A stretch of 57,809 nt of DNA from Gemmatimonadaceae bacterium (GCA_013817305.1 JACDCY010000006.1:1-57809); one strand, 5' to 3'. Numbered from the stretch's first letter, positions 8,574 through 17,719 are shown. Notes: a model not told the origin generated them from the sequence alone. Program-made: numbers and translations.

Positions 8574-9644
8574 ATGACCCGCTTCGCAGTGCTGGTCTTG
8601 ATCGCGGCGTTGCAACTGGCATTCATCATAATGACGTTGGTGCTGCTGTTTGTGACCAGGTTGCGCGGGAGTCGATGGAGAGCGCGCGAGGACGACGCGC
8701 AGATCGCTCTCGCCGAGCCGTTGCAACGGATAATGCTGGGAGATGATCGCGGAGAGGCACTCGCCGCCGCGCTCGGCCGGCTTCGCCGGGACGCTGCCAC
8801 CCGGGAGATGATCTCCATCGGGGGGACCCGCCTGTCCCCCGAGCAGCGTGCTGGGCTCGCGCTGCTGGTTCGGCACGCCCCATGGGTCGAACAGACGTTG
8901 GGCCAGGCACCATCGAGAAAGTGGTGGAAGCGGATGGAAGCGGCGCGCTTGCTGGTCATGGTCTGCGAAGAGCGTGACGTAGACCTCGTGGAGCGTCTGG
9001 TGACGGACGGCCATGCTGCCGTCGCGAGCGCCGCGACGGGTGCCATCGGGGGCTGCGCCAACCCGTCGCTCGTCTCAGCGATTGTCGGGGGACTTCCATT
9101 TCGCCCGGGTTCCGTCCGGCTGCAGCAGTGCAACGCGCTTCGAAGCCATTCGGCTCTGGCGAATGATGCCGTCGTAGTCGCGCTTTCACGGCCGGCGTCG
9201 GTCGCCCAGCTACGCGCGTGGATACAGCTTGCGGAGGTGCTCGCGACACCGGACGCCCTCGCGGCCGTAGTCCCGCTGGCTTCGCACGCCGACCGTGACG
9301 TGCGCACGAGCGCAGCCAGGGCGCTTCGCTCCTGTTTCTCCGCGGAGGGCGCGGAAGCCGTGAGCGGACTGTTGAAAGACGAGGACTGGCGAGTTCGCGC
9401 CGCGGCCGCCAGGGCGGTGGGGGCGCTCAACGTGCGCGGCGCAATCCCCATGCTCAGCGAGTCGATGCATGACGAATCGTGGTGGGTGCGCTTCCGCGCC
9501 GGGCTGGCGCTGGCAGACCTGTCGATGGCAGGTCGCGCAGCGCTCGAGGAGGCGCAGGGGTCTCCCGACCCGTTCGCGCGCGACATGGCCACGCTGGTCA
9601 AGGGTCTATCCGATGGAAGCCGTCTCGATCTGACGTCGGCTTGA
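8574..9644 (+). CDS. Membrane-anchored HEAT-repeat protein
   Basis: A 356-residue protein with one N-terminal transmembrane helix (about residues 4-28) followed by a cytoplasmic-looking helical domain. From about residue 140 onwards there are several HEAT/PBS-lyase-type repeats, for example DVRTSAARALRS, WRVRAAAARAVGAL and WWVRFRAGLALADL. Such repeats serve as protein-protein scaffolds. Its stop overlaps the glycosyltransferase start by one base (TGATG), so the two proteins are probably made together. I infer a scaffold or regulatory partner between the receiver protein and the synthase; no enzymatic motif is seen. Confidence 0.82.
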   Translation: MTRFAVLVLIAALQLAFIIMTLVLLFVTRLRGSRWRAREDDAQIALAEPLQRIMLGDDRGEALAAALGRLRRDAATREMISIGGTRLSPEQRAGLALLVRHAPWVEQTLGQAPSRKWWKRMEAARLLVMVCEERDVDLVERLVTDGHAAVASAATGAIGGCANPSLVSAIVGGLPFRPGSVRLQQCNALRSHSALANDAVVVALSRPASVAQLRAWIQLAEVLATPDALAAVVPLASHADRDVRTSAARALRSCFSAEGAEAVSGLLKDEDWRVRAAAARAVGALNVRGAIPMLSESMHDESWWVRFRAGLALADLSMAGRAALEEAQGSPDPFARDMATLVKGLSDGSRLDLTSA

Positions 9645-11071
9645 TGGAGGCCGAGCAGCTGCGCGCGGCATTCCTCGCGGCGCTGTTCTGGATAGATAAC
9701 GGAATCGTCGCGTATTTCCTGCTGCTCAATTCCTTCTACGCGCTGCTTCTACTGCTCGCGATTCCCGAGCTGATGGAGCACTGGCGCATCGCGGATGACG
9801 AGAACCTCCGTTTGCTGCGAGGATCGGAGGTGGTTCCCCCCATCTCGGTGCTCGTGCCAGCGTTCAACGAGCAGGCCACGATCGTCGCCAGCGTGCTTTC
9901 GTTTCTCACGCTCGAATATCCGAGCCACGAAGTGGTGGTGGTGAACGACGGCTCTACCGACGGAACGATGGAAGCACTGATCTCGTTTTACGAGCTGTAT
10001 GAAGCGCCGGCCGCGTATCCGGATGTCGTGCCCACTGCGCGCGTCCGGGCGTACTATCGATCCAAGGTCTACTCCAAGCTCACCTGCATCGACAAGGAAA
10101 ACGGGGGGAAGGGTGACTCGCTCAACGCGGCGGTGAATGCCGCGCGGTTCAGCTACGTCCTCGCCGTCGACGCGGACACGCTCGTCGAGCGGGATGCACT
10201 ACTGAGGCTCGCCCGGCCATTCCTGCTTGGCGAGCCGGTCGCCGCCGTCGGAGCGACGGTGAGGGTAGTCAACGGGTCGACGGTCGTGCACGGGATAGTT
10301 ACTCACCCGCGTGTCGACGGACGATGGCTGCCCGGGATTCAGACAGTTGAATACCTCCGCGCGTTTCTGTTCGGCAGGCTGGGATGGAACCGCCTTGGTG
10401 GGAGCCTGATCATCTCGGGAGCGTTCGGGCTGTTCAAGCAGGAGCACCTGCAGGCGATCGGGGGCTACAATGCCGGAAGCGTGACCGAAGACATGGACAT
10501 CGTGATCCGCCTGCACAAGCACCTGCGGACGGAGGGCTCCCGCGACACGATTCAGTTCATTCCCGATCCTGTCGCCTGGACCGAGGTGCCGGTCACGCTC
10601 CGCAGCCTCTACCGCCAGCGCGAGCGGTGGCATCGCGGGCTTATCTCCACCTTAGTTAGCCATCGGAGCGTGTGCTTCAATCCGCGGTACGGACGACTTG
10701 GCTTCATAGCCTATCCCTTTTTCCTGTTTGGCGAGATGCTGGCCCCGTTGATAGAGGTCGTTGGATACCTCGCCTTCGGCGTCAGTCTCTATCTTGGCGT
10801 GGCGGACCTGGAATTTGCCCTCCTGTTCCTGCTCGTCTCGGTCGGCTTCGGCTTTTTGTTGTCGCTCTGGGCGACCGTGCTCGAGGAGGTCAGCTTCAGG
10901 CGGTATCCATCGATCCGTGACTTCTTCCTGCTTATCTGGTTCTCCGTGATCGAGGCGTTCGGATACCGTCAGGTCACCCTCTGGTTTCGGCTCCAGTCGT
11001 ACTGGAAGTACGTTCGCGGGGACGTGCGCTGGGGCGTGATGGAGAGGGAGGGCTTCAACCGAGTGTCATGA
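9644..11071 (+). CDS. Processive family 2 glycosyltransferase, PgaC/hyaluronan-synthase-like
   Basis: A 475-residue inner-membrane polysaccharide synthase. One or two N-terminal membrane helices (about 12-42) precede the GT-A domain, and about three C-terminal helices (365-450) follow. Catalytic motifs are complete: VVNDGSTDGT with Asp102, the DAD metal/nucleotide motif (Asp176, Asp178), TEDMD with the base Asp283, and QRERW (325-329) of processive synthases. Such enzymes polymerise one UDP-sugar and export the chain; which sugar is unknown. The ATG at 9644 is chosen for its overlap with the upstream stop; 55 extra in-frame codons upstream only mirror the HEAT gene. Confidence 0.92.
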   Translation: MEAEQLRAAFLAALFWIDNGIVAYFLLLNSFYALLLLLAIPELMEHWRIADDENLRLLRGSEVVPPISVLVPAFNEQATIVASVLSFLTLEYPSHEVVVVNDGSTDGTMEALISFYELYEAPAAYPDVVPTARVRAYYRSKVYSKLTCIDKENGGKGDSLNAAVNAARFSYVLAVDADTLVERDALLRLARPFLLGEPVAAVGATVRVVNGSTVVHGIVTHPRVDGRWLPGIQTVEYLRAFLFGRLGWNRLGGSLIISGAFGLFKQEHLQAIGGYNAGSVTEDMDIVIRLHKHLRTEGSRDTIQFIPDPVAWTEVPVTLRSLYRQRERWHRGLISTLVSHRSVCFNPRYGRLGFIAYPFFLFGEMLAPLIEVVGYLAFGVSLYLGVADLEFALLFLLVSVGFGFLLSLWATVLEEVSFRRYPSIRDFFLLIWFSVIEAFGYRQVTLWFRLQSYWKYVRGDVRWGVMEREGFNRVS

Positions 11072-11129
11072 GCCAGTTGACACGAACCTCGGTGTATGGG
11101 CTCATCTCGCTCCCGGTTTAACTTCTTGC

Positions 11130-12563
11130 ATGCATCTCGACGTAGGCAAGCTCGACTCATGCCACGCTCGCTACCTAATGGTCATTGCCGCGAGCGCCGT
11201 GTTTGCTGTCGGCTGCGGCGGGGACCGAAGCCCCGAACCTTCTACCGTTCTCCTCTCGCGAGCGCCGGTCCCGCCTCCGCTTCCGCTCTCGCGATTCGAT
11301 GTCCCACTCGACTACGACTTGACGCCCGTCCTCCGCACGGTTGAGCGAGCAGTCCCGAGGACGTTCGGTTCGCTGGATAGCGTCAAGCGGGAGGATGGAC
11401 GCCGGTCGTACGCCTACGTCGTCACGCGAGGGCGATTCACGGGGTTCGTGCGGGGAGGCGAAGTTCACCTGCGGTCGACTTTCACGTACGCCGCGCGGGG
11501 CTTCTACAAGCCCCCGCTGAGCCCCACGCTGAGTGCCGGTTGCGGCGGAGAGACGAGCGGACCGCGGCTCGCCGTGGAGCTTGCGACGCCGCTGACGCTC
11601 ACCGACGAATGGAGGCTGTCGCCGCGCGCACGGATAGTACGCGTTGCGCCCTTCAGCGATACGGACCGCGACAAGTGTACGGTGAGTCTCATCAATTACG
11701 ATATTACCCAGCGCGTCGTGTCAGCGGCGCGCTCTGCGATTCAAGAAAAACTCCCTGAAATCAACCGCCGTGTTTCGCAGGTGAAACTCGAAGATCGCTT
11801 CTCGCGGTGGTGGGAGCTCCTCAACCGCCCGATCCGGCTGACGGACGGTGTCTGGTTGCTGCTCGAGCCCGAACAGCTGCGGTTAGGCGGAGTCTCCGGG
11901 TCAGGATCGATTCTTACTGTACAGGCGGGACTTGATGCGCGTCCGCGCGTGATCGCCAGCGTTCGGCAGCCGACGGTGGGCGCGACAGTGCTGCCGCCCC
12001 TGGCGCGCGGCTCGTCTGCAGAGGGGTTTCAAATATATGTCGAGGGGCGAATCGGCTACGCAGCGGCGTCGCAACAGCTGACCGAGAGGTTGACTGGAAT
12101 GAACATTACGCGCGCCGGGCGGAGCGTAACAATCCAAACTGTCGTGGCCACACCGTCGCCCGGCGGCCGGCTTCGATTGGCGGTCGGCTTTACGGGGGAC
12201 GCATCGGGCATGCTCCAATTTACCGGAATTCCGCGGTACGACGCCGCGAAGCGCGAGATTTCGGTTCCCGATCTGGACTATGAGATCGAGACGGACAGCC
12301 GGCTCGTCAGCGCATACGTTTGGCTTCGCACTGACGAGCTCAGGGACGTATTCAGATCGCGGGCGCAGCTCTCGGCAGATCCTGCGTTGGAGCGCGGACG
12401 AAGCCTGCTTCTCGCCGGCCTGAACCGCAAGCTTGGTGACGTCCTGACGCTCTCCGCGACCGTAGACTCGGTAGCGGTGCGAGGCGTGTATATCACGCCG
12501 GAGGGAGTGCTCGTCCGGGCGTTGGCGATGGGGGACGCATCGGTCCAGGTGCGGCAGGAATAG
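11130..12563 (+). CDS. DUF4403 family lipoprotein
   Basis: A protein of up to 477 residues matching the look of DUF4403: a long beta-rich periplasmic protein with the region WWELLNRPIRLTDGVWLLL near residue 230 followed by a glycine-rich strand series. An export signal ends in the lipobox-like VGCGG. The ATG at 11130 gives an n-region with few positive charges; the in-frame ATG at 11178 gives a shorter signal MVIAASAVFAVGC and may be the true start. It follows the glycosyltransferase by 58 bases, so it may join the envelope polysaccharide module, but it may also have its own promoter. Molecular function is unknown. Confidence 0.75.
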   Translation: MHLDVGKLDSCHARYLMVIAASAVFAVGCGGDRSPEPSTVLLSRAPVPPPLPLSRFDVPLDYDLTPVLRTVERAVPRTFGSLDSVKREDGRRSYAYVVTRGRFTGFVRGGEVHLRSTFTYAARGFYKPPLSPTLSAGCGGETSGPRLAVELATPLTLTDEWRLSPRARIVRVAPFSDTDRDKCTVSLINYDITQRVVSAARSAIQEKLPEINRRVSQVKLEDRFSRWWELLNRPIRLTDGVWLLLEPEQLRLGGVSGSGSILTVQAGLDARPRVIASVRQPTVGATVLPPLARGSSAEGFQIYVEGRIGYAAASQQLTERLTGMNITRAGRSVTIQTVVATPSPGGRLRLAVGFTGDASGMLQFTGIPRYDAAKREISVPDLDYEIETDSRLVSAYVWLRTDELRDVFRSRAQLSADPALERGRSLLLAGLNRKLGDVLTLSATVDSVAVRGVYITPEGVLVRALAMGDASVQVRQE

Positions 12564-12619
12564 ACCCTGGTGTGACCACCAAGCCTTGACCATTCGCCTC
12601 CAACATATGGTATTGCAGC

Positions 12620-12808
12620 ATGGATAAGAAAGCGATCGAAGCGCTCGCACGGAAAAACGCCGCCAAGGCGGCGAATTCATCCGGCCGGAAAGGGTTCGGC
12701 AAGAAGTACGACGCCAACCTCAAGGATGAGCCCACGGATCAGGCGACGCTCAAGGAGCGGCAGGACCATGAGCGCTTTTTCAAGGAAATGCGCAAGCGGG
12801 AGTTCTAA
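12620..12808 (+). CDS. Small basic hypothetical protein
   Basis: A 62-residue, strongly charged, Lys/Ala-rich protein beginning MDKKAIEALARKNAAKAANS and ending in a charged helix (ERFFKEMRKREF). There is no signal peptide or membrane segment, so it should be cytoplasmic. The composition suggests helices and possible nucleic-acid or ribosome contact, but no family is recognised. No strong ribosome site is visible before the ATG. It sits alone between two exported-protein genes. It is kept because the frame is compact, its composition is protein-like, and no other gene explains the stretch. Confidence 0.6.
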   Translation: MDKKAIEALARKNAAKAANSSGRKGFGKKYDANLKDEPTDQATLKERQDHERFFKEMRKREF

Positions 12809-12885
12809 CCGCCGGCGGAGCAACTCCGGCGCCCCGGTGTAATGAGCTGGTCAGATAACATCAAACCCATGACCGGATCTCCCGG

Positions 12886-13440
12886 ATGAAACTCCCGCAT
12901 CGTTCCACGATCCTGTACGTCCTCACCGCGGCGGTCGCTGCTCCCGTGGTATCGGCGCAGGAAACGCAGCCGGCGCCGGTGCGTCTCAGCTTCGAGCAGC
13001 CTGCAGTCGTCACCGGGCATCGCGGCATTGCTACGATCAATCCCTTTGCTATCATCTTCGGCGGATTCAACGGCGATGTCGAGATGAACATTGGAGTCGG
13101 AACCACCGGCGCCATAAGCGCGACGTGGTTCCCTGATGACCTGAACTACACGGCCGTCGATTTCACCTTTCGCTACTACCCCGGCGAGATCAACCCGAAA
13201 GGATTTTCCGTCGGCGCGAGCATCGGCTATCTCAGCACTGAGAACGACGACGGGTCAGACAAGGGGAAGGGGCCCGCCATCGGCTTCATCGGCGGGTACA
13301 ACTGGCTGCTCGGCAGGAGTCAGCGGTTGGCCATCGCGACGGGGCTGGGCGCCAAGCGGCTGATCGCAGATTCGGACAAGTATCCGGACGCACCCGAAGC
13401 CACCTTTACCGGCAGGCTGGGGATCGGATTGTCGTTTTGA
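12886..13440 (+). CDS. Small outer-membrane beta-barrel-like protein
   Basis: A 184-residue exported protein: signal peptide to about residue 24 (cut near VSA-QE), then alternating hydrophobic strands rich in Gly and aromatic residues (TAVDFTFRYYPG, GFSVGASIGYL, AIGFIGGYNWLLG, FTGRLGIGLSF). The last residue is Phe, the usual BAM signal of outer-membrane barrels. Eight strands would fit the length. No named subfamily is certain; it resembles small porin-like or DUF3575-like barrels. A strong terminator follows directly, so this ends its transcription unit. Confidence 0.7.
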   Translation: MKLPHRSTILYVLTAAVAAPVVSAQETQPAPVRLSFEQPAVVTGHRGIATINPFAIIFGGFNGDVEMNIGVGTTGAISATWFPDDLNYTAVDFTFRYYPGEINPKGFSVGASIGYLSTENDDGSDKGKGPAIGFIGGYNWLLGRSQRLAIATGLGAKRLIADSDKYPDAPEATFTGRLGIGLSF

Positions 13441-13462
13441 TTTCGTTGAAACGGTTCACAAG

Positions 13463-13488
13463 AGGGCGCCGCAGGGCGCCCTTTTTTT
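13463..13488 (+). terminator. Rho-independent terminator
   Basis: Perfect 8-bp stem AGGGCGCC/GGCGCCCT with GCAG loop followed by seven T. It lies just after the barrel gene and just before the end of the convergent DUF2911 gene. Confidence 0.93.
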
Positions 13489-14674
13489 ATCGCACCAGTA
13501 TACCGATCTCGGCTGCCGTGCGGTCCCACGCCATTCGGAGCACGCCGCCGGTACCGCTCCGATCGACCGCGATGGTAAAAGTCTCCACCGGCTCATCAAG
13601 TTGAACGACCCGCATCGGAAGCCGCGCGACAATGCGGGCCTCGTCAATCGCGGCCGAGCCCCATTGACCGGTCTCTGTGCTGATCAGCAGCGTCCAGCTC
13701 TCCGGCGCCGGAATCGCGTAAAGCGTATAGCGCCCGGCGGGCAAGACAAAGCCTTCCAGCTCGAGAGCGCGATTTGTCGTCATGTGCGTCGCCAGGTTCG
13801 CACCCGTCCGCCATACCCGATTCCACGGCACGACGTTTCCGAAGATGGTGCGTCCGCGTTGAGTAGGTCTGCCGTAATCGATGGCGATCTGAGCGCCGTC
13901 CACGCTCGCTCTCGCCGTATCTCGAACGGATAGCACACCGACGGCACCGGCCATCCGCTCGCGCTCGGCGAACGCGCGCGAAACGGAATCGATGTCTATC
14001 CAGTCTCGCCGCGTGCCGACGTACCCGAGCGACGACGACGTGCCGTCGAGGCGGGCGCCGCGACCGTCCGGAGCCACGATGACTCGCATCGCGCCGGCCA
14101 CCTGGCTCCATATCGCTACGGTGTCGCGGGTTCGCCGGGCAACGAGAGGGAAGGAGCCGAGCCTGCTCGCGAAGACTCCCCGGAGTGTGTCGCCCGCGGG
14201 AGGCGTACGCGCGGCGAGCAACAGGTACTGCGGAAAAGAGTAGTTGCCTGCGAACGAGATGACGACGTCGCCACGGCCCTGCAATCTGAGAAATTGCTTC
14301 GCTGCACCGAGACCAAATTCATAAAACGTGCTGTCTGCGGAGAACGTGATGATGGTGCTGTCGCGCGCCGCGCTCGAGCGCGGCGCAGCGGCATCGAACG
14401 CGGCGACGCGCACAGTTGCGAAAGAGCCATCCGGGTACAGCGGCGCGTCTATCGTGCGAAACATGGCGCGGGGCGCGCGCACGACCGATTCGACGTACAA
14501 CCGCTCCGGAGACAGCTCGAACCTCTCGACTAACAGCGTATCGGGTCCGAGAGAAAGAAAGAGGACCCCGCGGTCGGACAGCGGAACGGGCGCGGTTCGC
14601 GCGGCGCATCCGCCCACTCCCAGGCACGTCGCGAGCACGATGGCGGCCCGCTGGCAGCGACTCATCCGTTTCAT
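13487..14674 (-). CDS. DUF2911 domain lipoprotein
   Basis: A 395-residue exported protein. The chosen ATG has GGGAGA upstream and gives a clean lipoprotein signal (MKRMSRCQRAAIVLATCLGV, then GGC with Cys23). The N-terminal 230 residues are beta-rich and of unknown family. The C-terminal part (about 250-390) is a DUF2911 domain with its typical strings RGRTIFGNVVPWNRVWRTGA, LPAGRYTLYAIP and WTLLISTETGQWG. DUF2911 function is not known. An upstream in-frame start at 14749 would add 25 residues and bury the signal peptide, so it is less likely. Confidence 0.85.
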   Translation of the reverse strand: MKRMSRCQRAAIVLATCLGVGGCAARTAPVPLSDRGVLFLSLGPDTLLVERFELSPERLYVESVVRAPRAMFRTIDAPLYPDGSFATVRVAAFDAAAPRSSAARDSTIITFSADSTFYEFGLGAAKQFLRLQGRGDVVISFAGNYSFPQYLLLAARTPPAGDTLRGVFASRLGSFPLVARRTRDTVAIWSQVAGAMRVIVAPDGRGARLDGTSSSLGYVGTRRDWIDIDSVSRAFAERERMAGAVGVLSVRDTARASVDGAQIAIDYGRPTQRGRTIFGNVVPWNRVWRTGANLATHMTTNRALELEGFVLPAGRYTLYAIPAPESWTLLISTETGQWGSAAIDEARIVARLPMRVVQLDEPVETFTIAVDRSGTGGVLRMAWDRTAAEIGILVR

Positions 14675-14767
14675 GGCGTCTCCCTTGCTACAATCGAATG
14701 TCGCTCCCGCGCCGGTTTCGGCAAGGAGCTCGCGATCGTTTCCAGTCATCTACCGAGGCATGTGATC

Positions 14768-16093
14768 ATGCGCCACTCCGCCGTCAAGTTCGTCTCCTGC
14801 GTTTCCGCCGCCATCCTCAGCCTAACCGGCTGCGCGACTCAGGCCGTGCCTTCGGCGGACCAGGGCGTCGCCGGTACGACCAATGCCACGCAGTCATGCG
14901 GTACCGCCGGACTGACACTGCCACCTGGTTTTTGCGCGACGGTCTTTGCCGATTCGATCGGCGCCGCGCGACATCTCGTCATCGCGGCAAACGGCGACGT
15001 GTTCGTCGCGCTGCAGAACGCGCGGCGCAGCTCGCGGGTGGCCGGCATCCCCGCCGGCGCGGTCGGATTGCGCGACACGAACGGCGACGGCGTCGCGGAT
15101 CTTCAGCAACGATTCGGCTCGGCCGGCGGAACCGGCATCGCGCTCCACGGTGATTTCCTGTACGCAGATGTCGGCACCGCCATCGTGCGTTACCCGAAGC
15201 CTGCGGAGGCGCTAATCCCGATCGGCGCGCCGGACACCGTGATAAAGGGGATACCGGGCATGCCCGGCCACGCGTCAAGGAACTTCGCGATCGCGCGCGA
15301 CGGCAATCTGTACGTCAACGTTGGCTCGCAGACGAACGCGTGCCAGGAGCGCGACCGGCAGGCAGGATCGACCGGCATCGATGCGTGCGCCGAGCTCGAG
15401 CGAAGGGCGGGAATCTGGCGGTTCGACGCGAACAGACTCGGACAGGAGTTCACGCCTGCTGCCCGGTTCGCGACGGGAATCCGCAATGCGACGGGCCTCG
15501 CGATCAACCCGGCGGACGGATCGCTGTATGCCGCCAGCCACGGCCGCGACAACCTCTCGAGCAACTGGCCGGCGCTATTCACCGAGCAGCAGAACGCCGA
15601 GCTCCCCGCCGAGGAGCTGCTGCGCGTGACGAGCGGCGATGATTTCGGCTGGCCGTACTGTTACTGGGATGGCCAGCGCAGGATGCGGGTGCTGGCCCCC
15701 GAATACGGTGGAAACGGAACCACGGTCGGACGATGCTCGACGAAGAAGGCGAACGTGTCGGCGATGCCCGCACACTGGGCGCCGAACGCGCTGATGTTCT
15801 ACACGGGCTCGATGTTCCCGGCCAAGTATCGCGGCGGCGCGTTCATCGCATTTCACGGCTCCTGGAATCGTGCGCCGCTCCCGCAGGGCGGATACAACGT
15901 TGTTTTTCTGCCTTTCCCCGGTGGCGCGAGCAGCGGCGCCTGGGAAGTTTTCGCGAATGGGTTCGTTCCTGCAGACGTACAGCCGGCGACTGCTCCGCAC
16001 CGGCCGGCTGGCGTCGCGCAGGGGCCGGACGGCGCGCTGTACGTCACGGACGATGTGGGTGGGCGGGTGTGGAGGATTACGTACCGGCGCTAA
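14768..16093 (+). CDS. PQQ-dependent sugar (sorbosone-type) dehydrogenase, lipoprotein
   Basis: A 441-residue six-bladed beta-propeller of the glucose/sorbosone dehydrogenase family, which oxidises aldoses or related compounds in the periplasm with PQQ or another acceptor. The N-terminus is a lipoprotein signal with SLTGC (Cys22). Family features include LPPGFCATVFAD, RNFAIARDGNLYVNVGS, the Asn-rich RFATGIRNATGLAINP blade, and DDFGWPYCYWDG. Four-plus cysteines may form disulfides. A GTG two codons earlier is a possible alternative start. Its end overlaps the convergent yjbQ end by four bases. The acceptor cofactor is inferred from the family; no PQQ synthesis genes are in view. Confidence 0.85.
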   Translation: MRHSAVKFVSCVSAAILSLTGCATQAVPSADQGVAGTTNATQSCGTAGLTLPPGFCATVFADSIGAARHLVIAANGDVFVALQNARRSSRVAGIPAGAVGLRDTNGDGVADLQQRFGSAGGTGIALHGDFLYADVGTAIVRYPKPAEALIPIGAPDTVIKGIPGMPGHASRNFAIARDGNLYVNVGSQTNACQERDRQAGSTGIDACAELERRAGIWRFDANRLGQEFTPAARFATGIRNATGLAINPADGSLYAASHGRDNLSSNWPALFTEQQNAELPAEELLRVTSGDDFGWPYCYWDGQRRMRVLAPEYGGNGTTVGRCSTKKANVSAMPAHWAPNALMFYTGSMFPAKYRGGAFIAFHGSWNRAPLPQGGYNVVFLPFPGGASSGAWEVFANGFVPADVQPATAPHRPAGVAQGPDGALYVTDDVGGRVWRITYRR

Positions 16094-16512
16094 TCGCCCA
16101 TCGCCTTTATGACGACACGCTTCGGCCGCTGCCCGTCCCACTCTCCATAAAAGACCCGCTGCCAGGGTCCGAAATCGAGCACGCCTTTGGTCACCGGCAC
16201 GATGACCTCGTGCCCGATCGTAAGCGAGCGAAGGTGCGCGGCCGCGTTGTCTTCGCCCGTTCCGGTGTTGTGTTTGTAGGCGTCGGGCTCCCAGGGAGCG
16301 ACGCGGTCCTCCAGCCATTTGAGGATATCGTGCCACAGCCCCGGCTCGTGATCGTTCACGAAGACCGATGCGGAGATGTGCATCGCGGACACTAGCACCA
16401 TGCCCTCCGTGATTGCTGCTTTGGCGCGGCACTCTTCCACGAGATCCGTGATGTCGATGATCTCTTGCCGCTTCTTGGTGTTGAACGTGTGGTACGTCGT
16501 GTGGGTCTTCAT
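16090..16512 (-). CDS. yjbQ: YjbQ/UPF0047 family protein (secondary thiamine-phosphate synthase-like)
   Basis: A 140-residue, single-domain cytoplasmic protein of full family length. Typical blocks are MHISASVFVNDHEPGLWHDI, the metal-binding-like HNTGTGEDNAAAHLRS, IVPVTKGVLDFGPWQRVFYG and the final EWDGQRPKRV. Members show weak thiamine-phosphate synthase activity when overproduced, but their physiological role is unsettled. It is convergent with the sugar dehydrogenase and 25 bases downstream of the P1 peptidase gene on the same strand, so co-transcription with the peptidase is possible. Confidence 0.9.
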   Translation of the reverse strand: MKTHTTYHTFNTKKRQEIIDITDLVEECRAKAAITEGMVLVSAMHISASVFVNDHEPGLWHDILKWLEDRVAPWEPDAYKHNTGTGEDNAAAHLRSLTIGHEVIVPVTKGVLDFGPWQRVFYGEWDGQRPKRVVIKAMGD

Positions 16513-16537
16513 GCCTGTTCCGGCCGTTGGGTTTAGC

Positions 16538-17719
16538 TCACTGACGCGGGCCCAATACGTTGTACTTTCGTAGAACTTCCAGAGTGCGGTCGATCGGCAT
16601 GGGTTCCACGGTCGTTCCGCGGTAGCGGACAGCTGTCGCCCGCAGGAGCGAGTTGTAGATCGCCTCTTCCGTCGCCTCCACCACCGCTTCGTACAACGGC
16701 GACATCCGGTCCTGACGCACCTGCGTCGTGGTAACGAGCGGGGAAGGCTCGCGGCCGTCGGTGGGCACGACGTTGCTACGGCGAACGGATTCCGCGGTCG
16801 AGAAGGCCAGAATGAAATCGCCGGAGCCGAAGGACGAGAAGGACCCCGTGCGCGCCAGACCCATCGTGGCGCGGCGGGCCAATGTCTCGAGAGCGAACGC
16901 GTCCAGCGGCGCGTCGGTCGCGATCACGATGATGATCGACCCGCGGCCGTCCGCGTCGCCAGCTCCCGACGCGAGCCGATCGGCGAAGGAATATTTGCCG
17001 AGCTCCCGGCCTACCGGCGCACCGTTGATCGTCAGGATGCCGCCGAAATTCGATTGCACCAGAACGCCGACGCTATAGTCGCCAACGCCGAGGACCCCGG
17101 GAATGCGTCGGGAGCTGGTGCCGATTCCTCCTTTCCAGCCGAATGCCACGGTGCCGGTGCCCGCGCCGACGCTGCCTTCCTCGACCGGGCCGGTTCGGGC
17201 GCTCTGCAACACTGCGCGCACATGATCGGCGCGGATCGGTCGCGAACGGATGTCGTTCAGCCGTCCGTCGTTCGTCTCTGCCACGACGGGATTGATGGAG
17301 CGGACCGGTTCCATTCCCGGCTGCTCGAGGAGGTACTCGACGAGTCCGTCGGCCGCGCGCCAGACGCACAGCGTGCACGTCAGCAGGATCGGCGTCTCCA
17401 GCTCGCCCAGCTCCTCCACCTGGGCGATGCCGAGCATTTTGCCGAATCCATTCAGCACGTGCACGGCGGCTGGGACGCGGCTCCGGTAGAGGCTCCCCGC
17501 GTGTGGCAGGATCGCGGTGAGCCCGGTGGCGACGCTGTCGCCTTCACGGAGCGTGAGGCTTCCGACGAGCACCCCCGGAACGTCAGTGATCGCGTTGTGC
17601 GCGCCCGGAGGAAAGAGTCCCACGCGAATTCCAACGTCCCTGGCCCGGGGACGGTCCTGGGCGGCGGACGAATCGCTGGCCGCGACGATCGCTACGCAAA
17701 CATACAGGAGAGCTCGCAT
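16538..17719 (-). CDS. Secreted P1-family (DmpA-type) aminopeptidase
   Basis: A 393-residue enzyme of the DmpA/BapA family (peptidase S58 fold), which self-cleaves and removes N-terminal residues from peptides or beta-peptides. Residues 1-20 form a Sec signal ending SSAAQD, so it is periplasmic or secreted. The family core is present: HNAITDVPGVLVG (41-53), NPVVAETNDG, GSVGAGTGTVAFGWKGGIGT, and VQSNFGG with Asn224. The self-cleavage site is Gly260-Ser261 in GRGSIIIVIATDAPL, where Ser261 becomes the new N-terminal nucleophile. A paralogue lies at 41330-42550. It is divergent from the transaldolase operon. Confidence 0.9.
   Translation of the reverse strand: MRALLYVCVAIVAASDSSAAQDRPRARDVGIRVGLFPPGAHNAITDVPGVLVGSLTLREGDSVATGLTAILPHAGSLYRSRVPAAVHVLNGFGKMLGIAQVEELGELETPILLTCTLCVWRAADGLVEYLLEQPGMEPVRSINPVVAETNDGRLNDIRSRPIRADHVRAVLQSARTGPVEEGSVGAGTGTVAFGWKGGIGTSSRRIPGVLGVGDYSVGVLVQSNFGGILTINGAPVGRELGKYSFADRLASGAGDADGRGSIIIVIATDAPLDAFALETLARRATMGLARTGSFSSFGSGDFILAFSTAESVRRSNVVPTDGREPSPLVTTTQVRQDRMSPLYEAVVEATEEAIYNSLLRATAVRYRGTTVEPMPIDRTLEVLRKYNVLGPRQ

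Noticed and set aside
11076-11110. TTGACA box as promoter for the DUF4403 gene
   Set aside because: A perfect -35-like box is present, but no -10-like hexamer lies at 16-18 bases.
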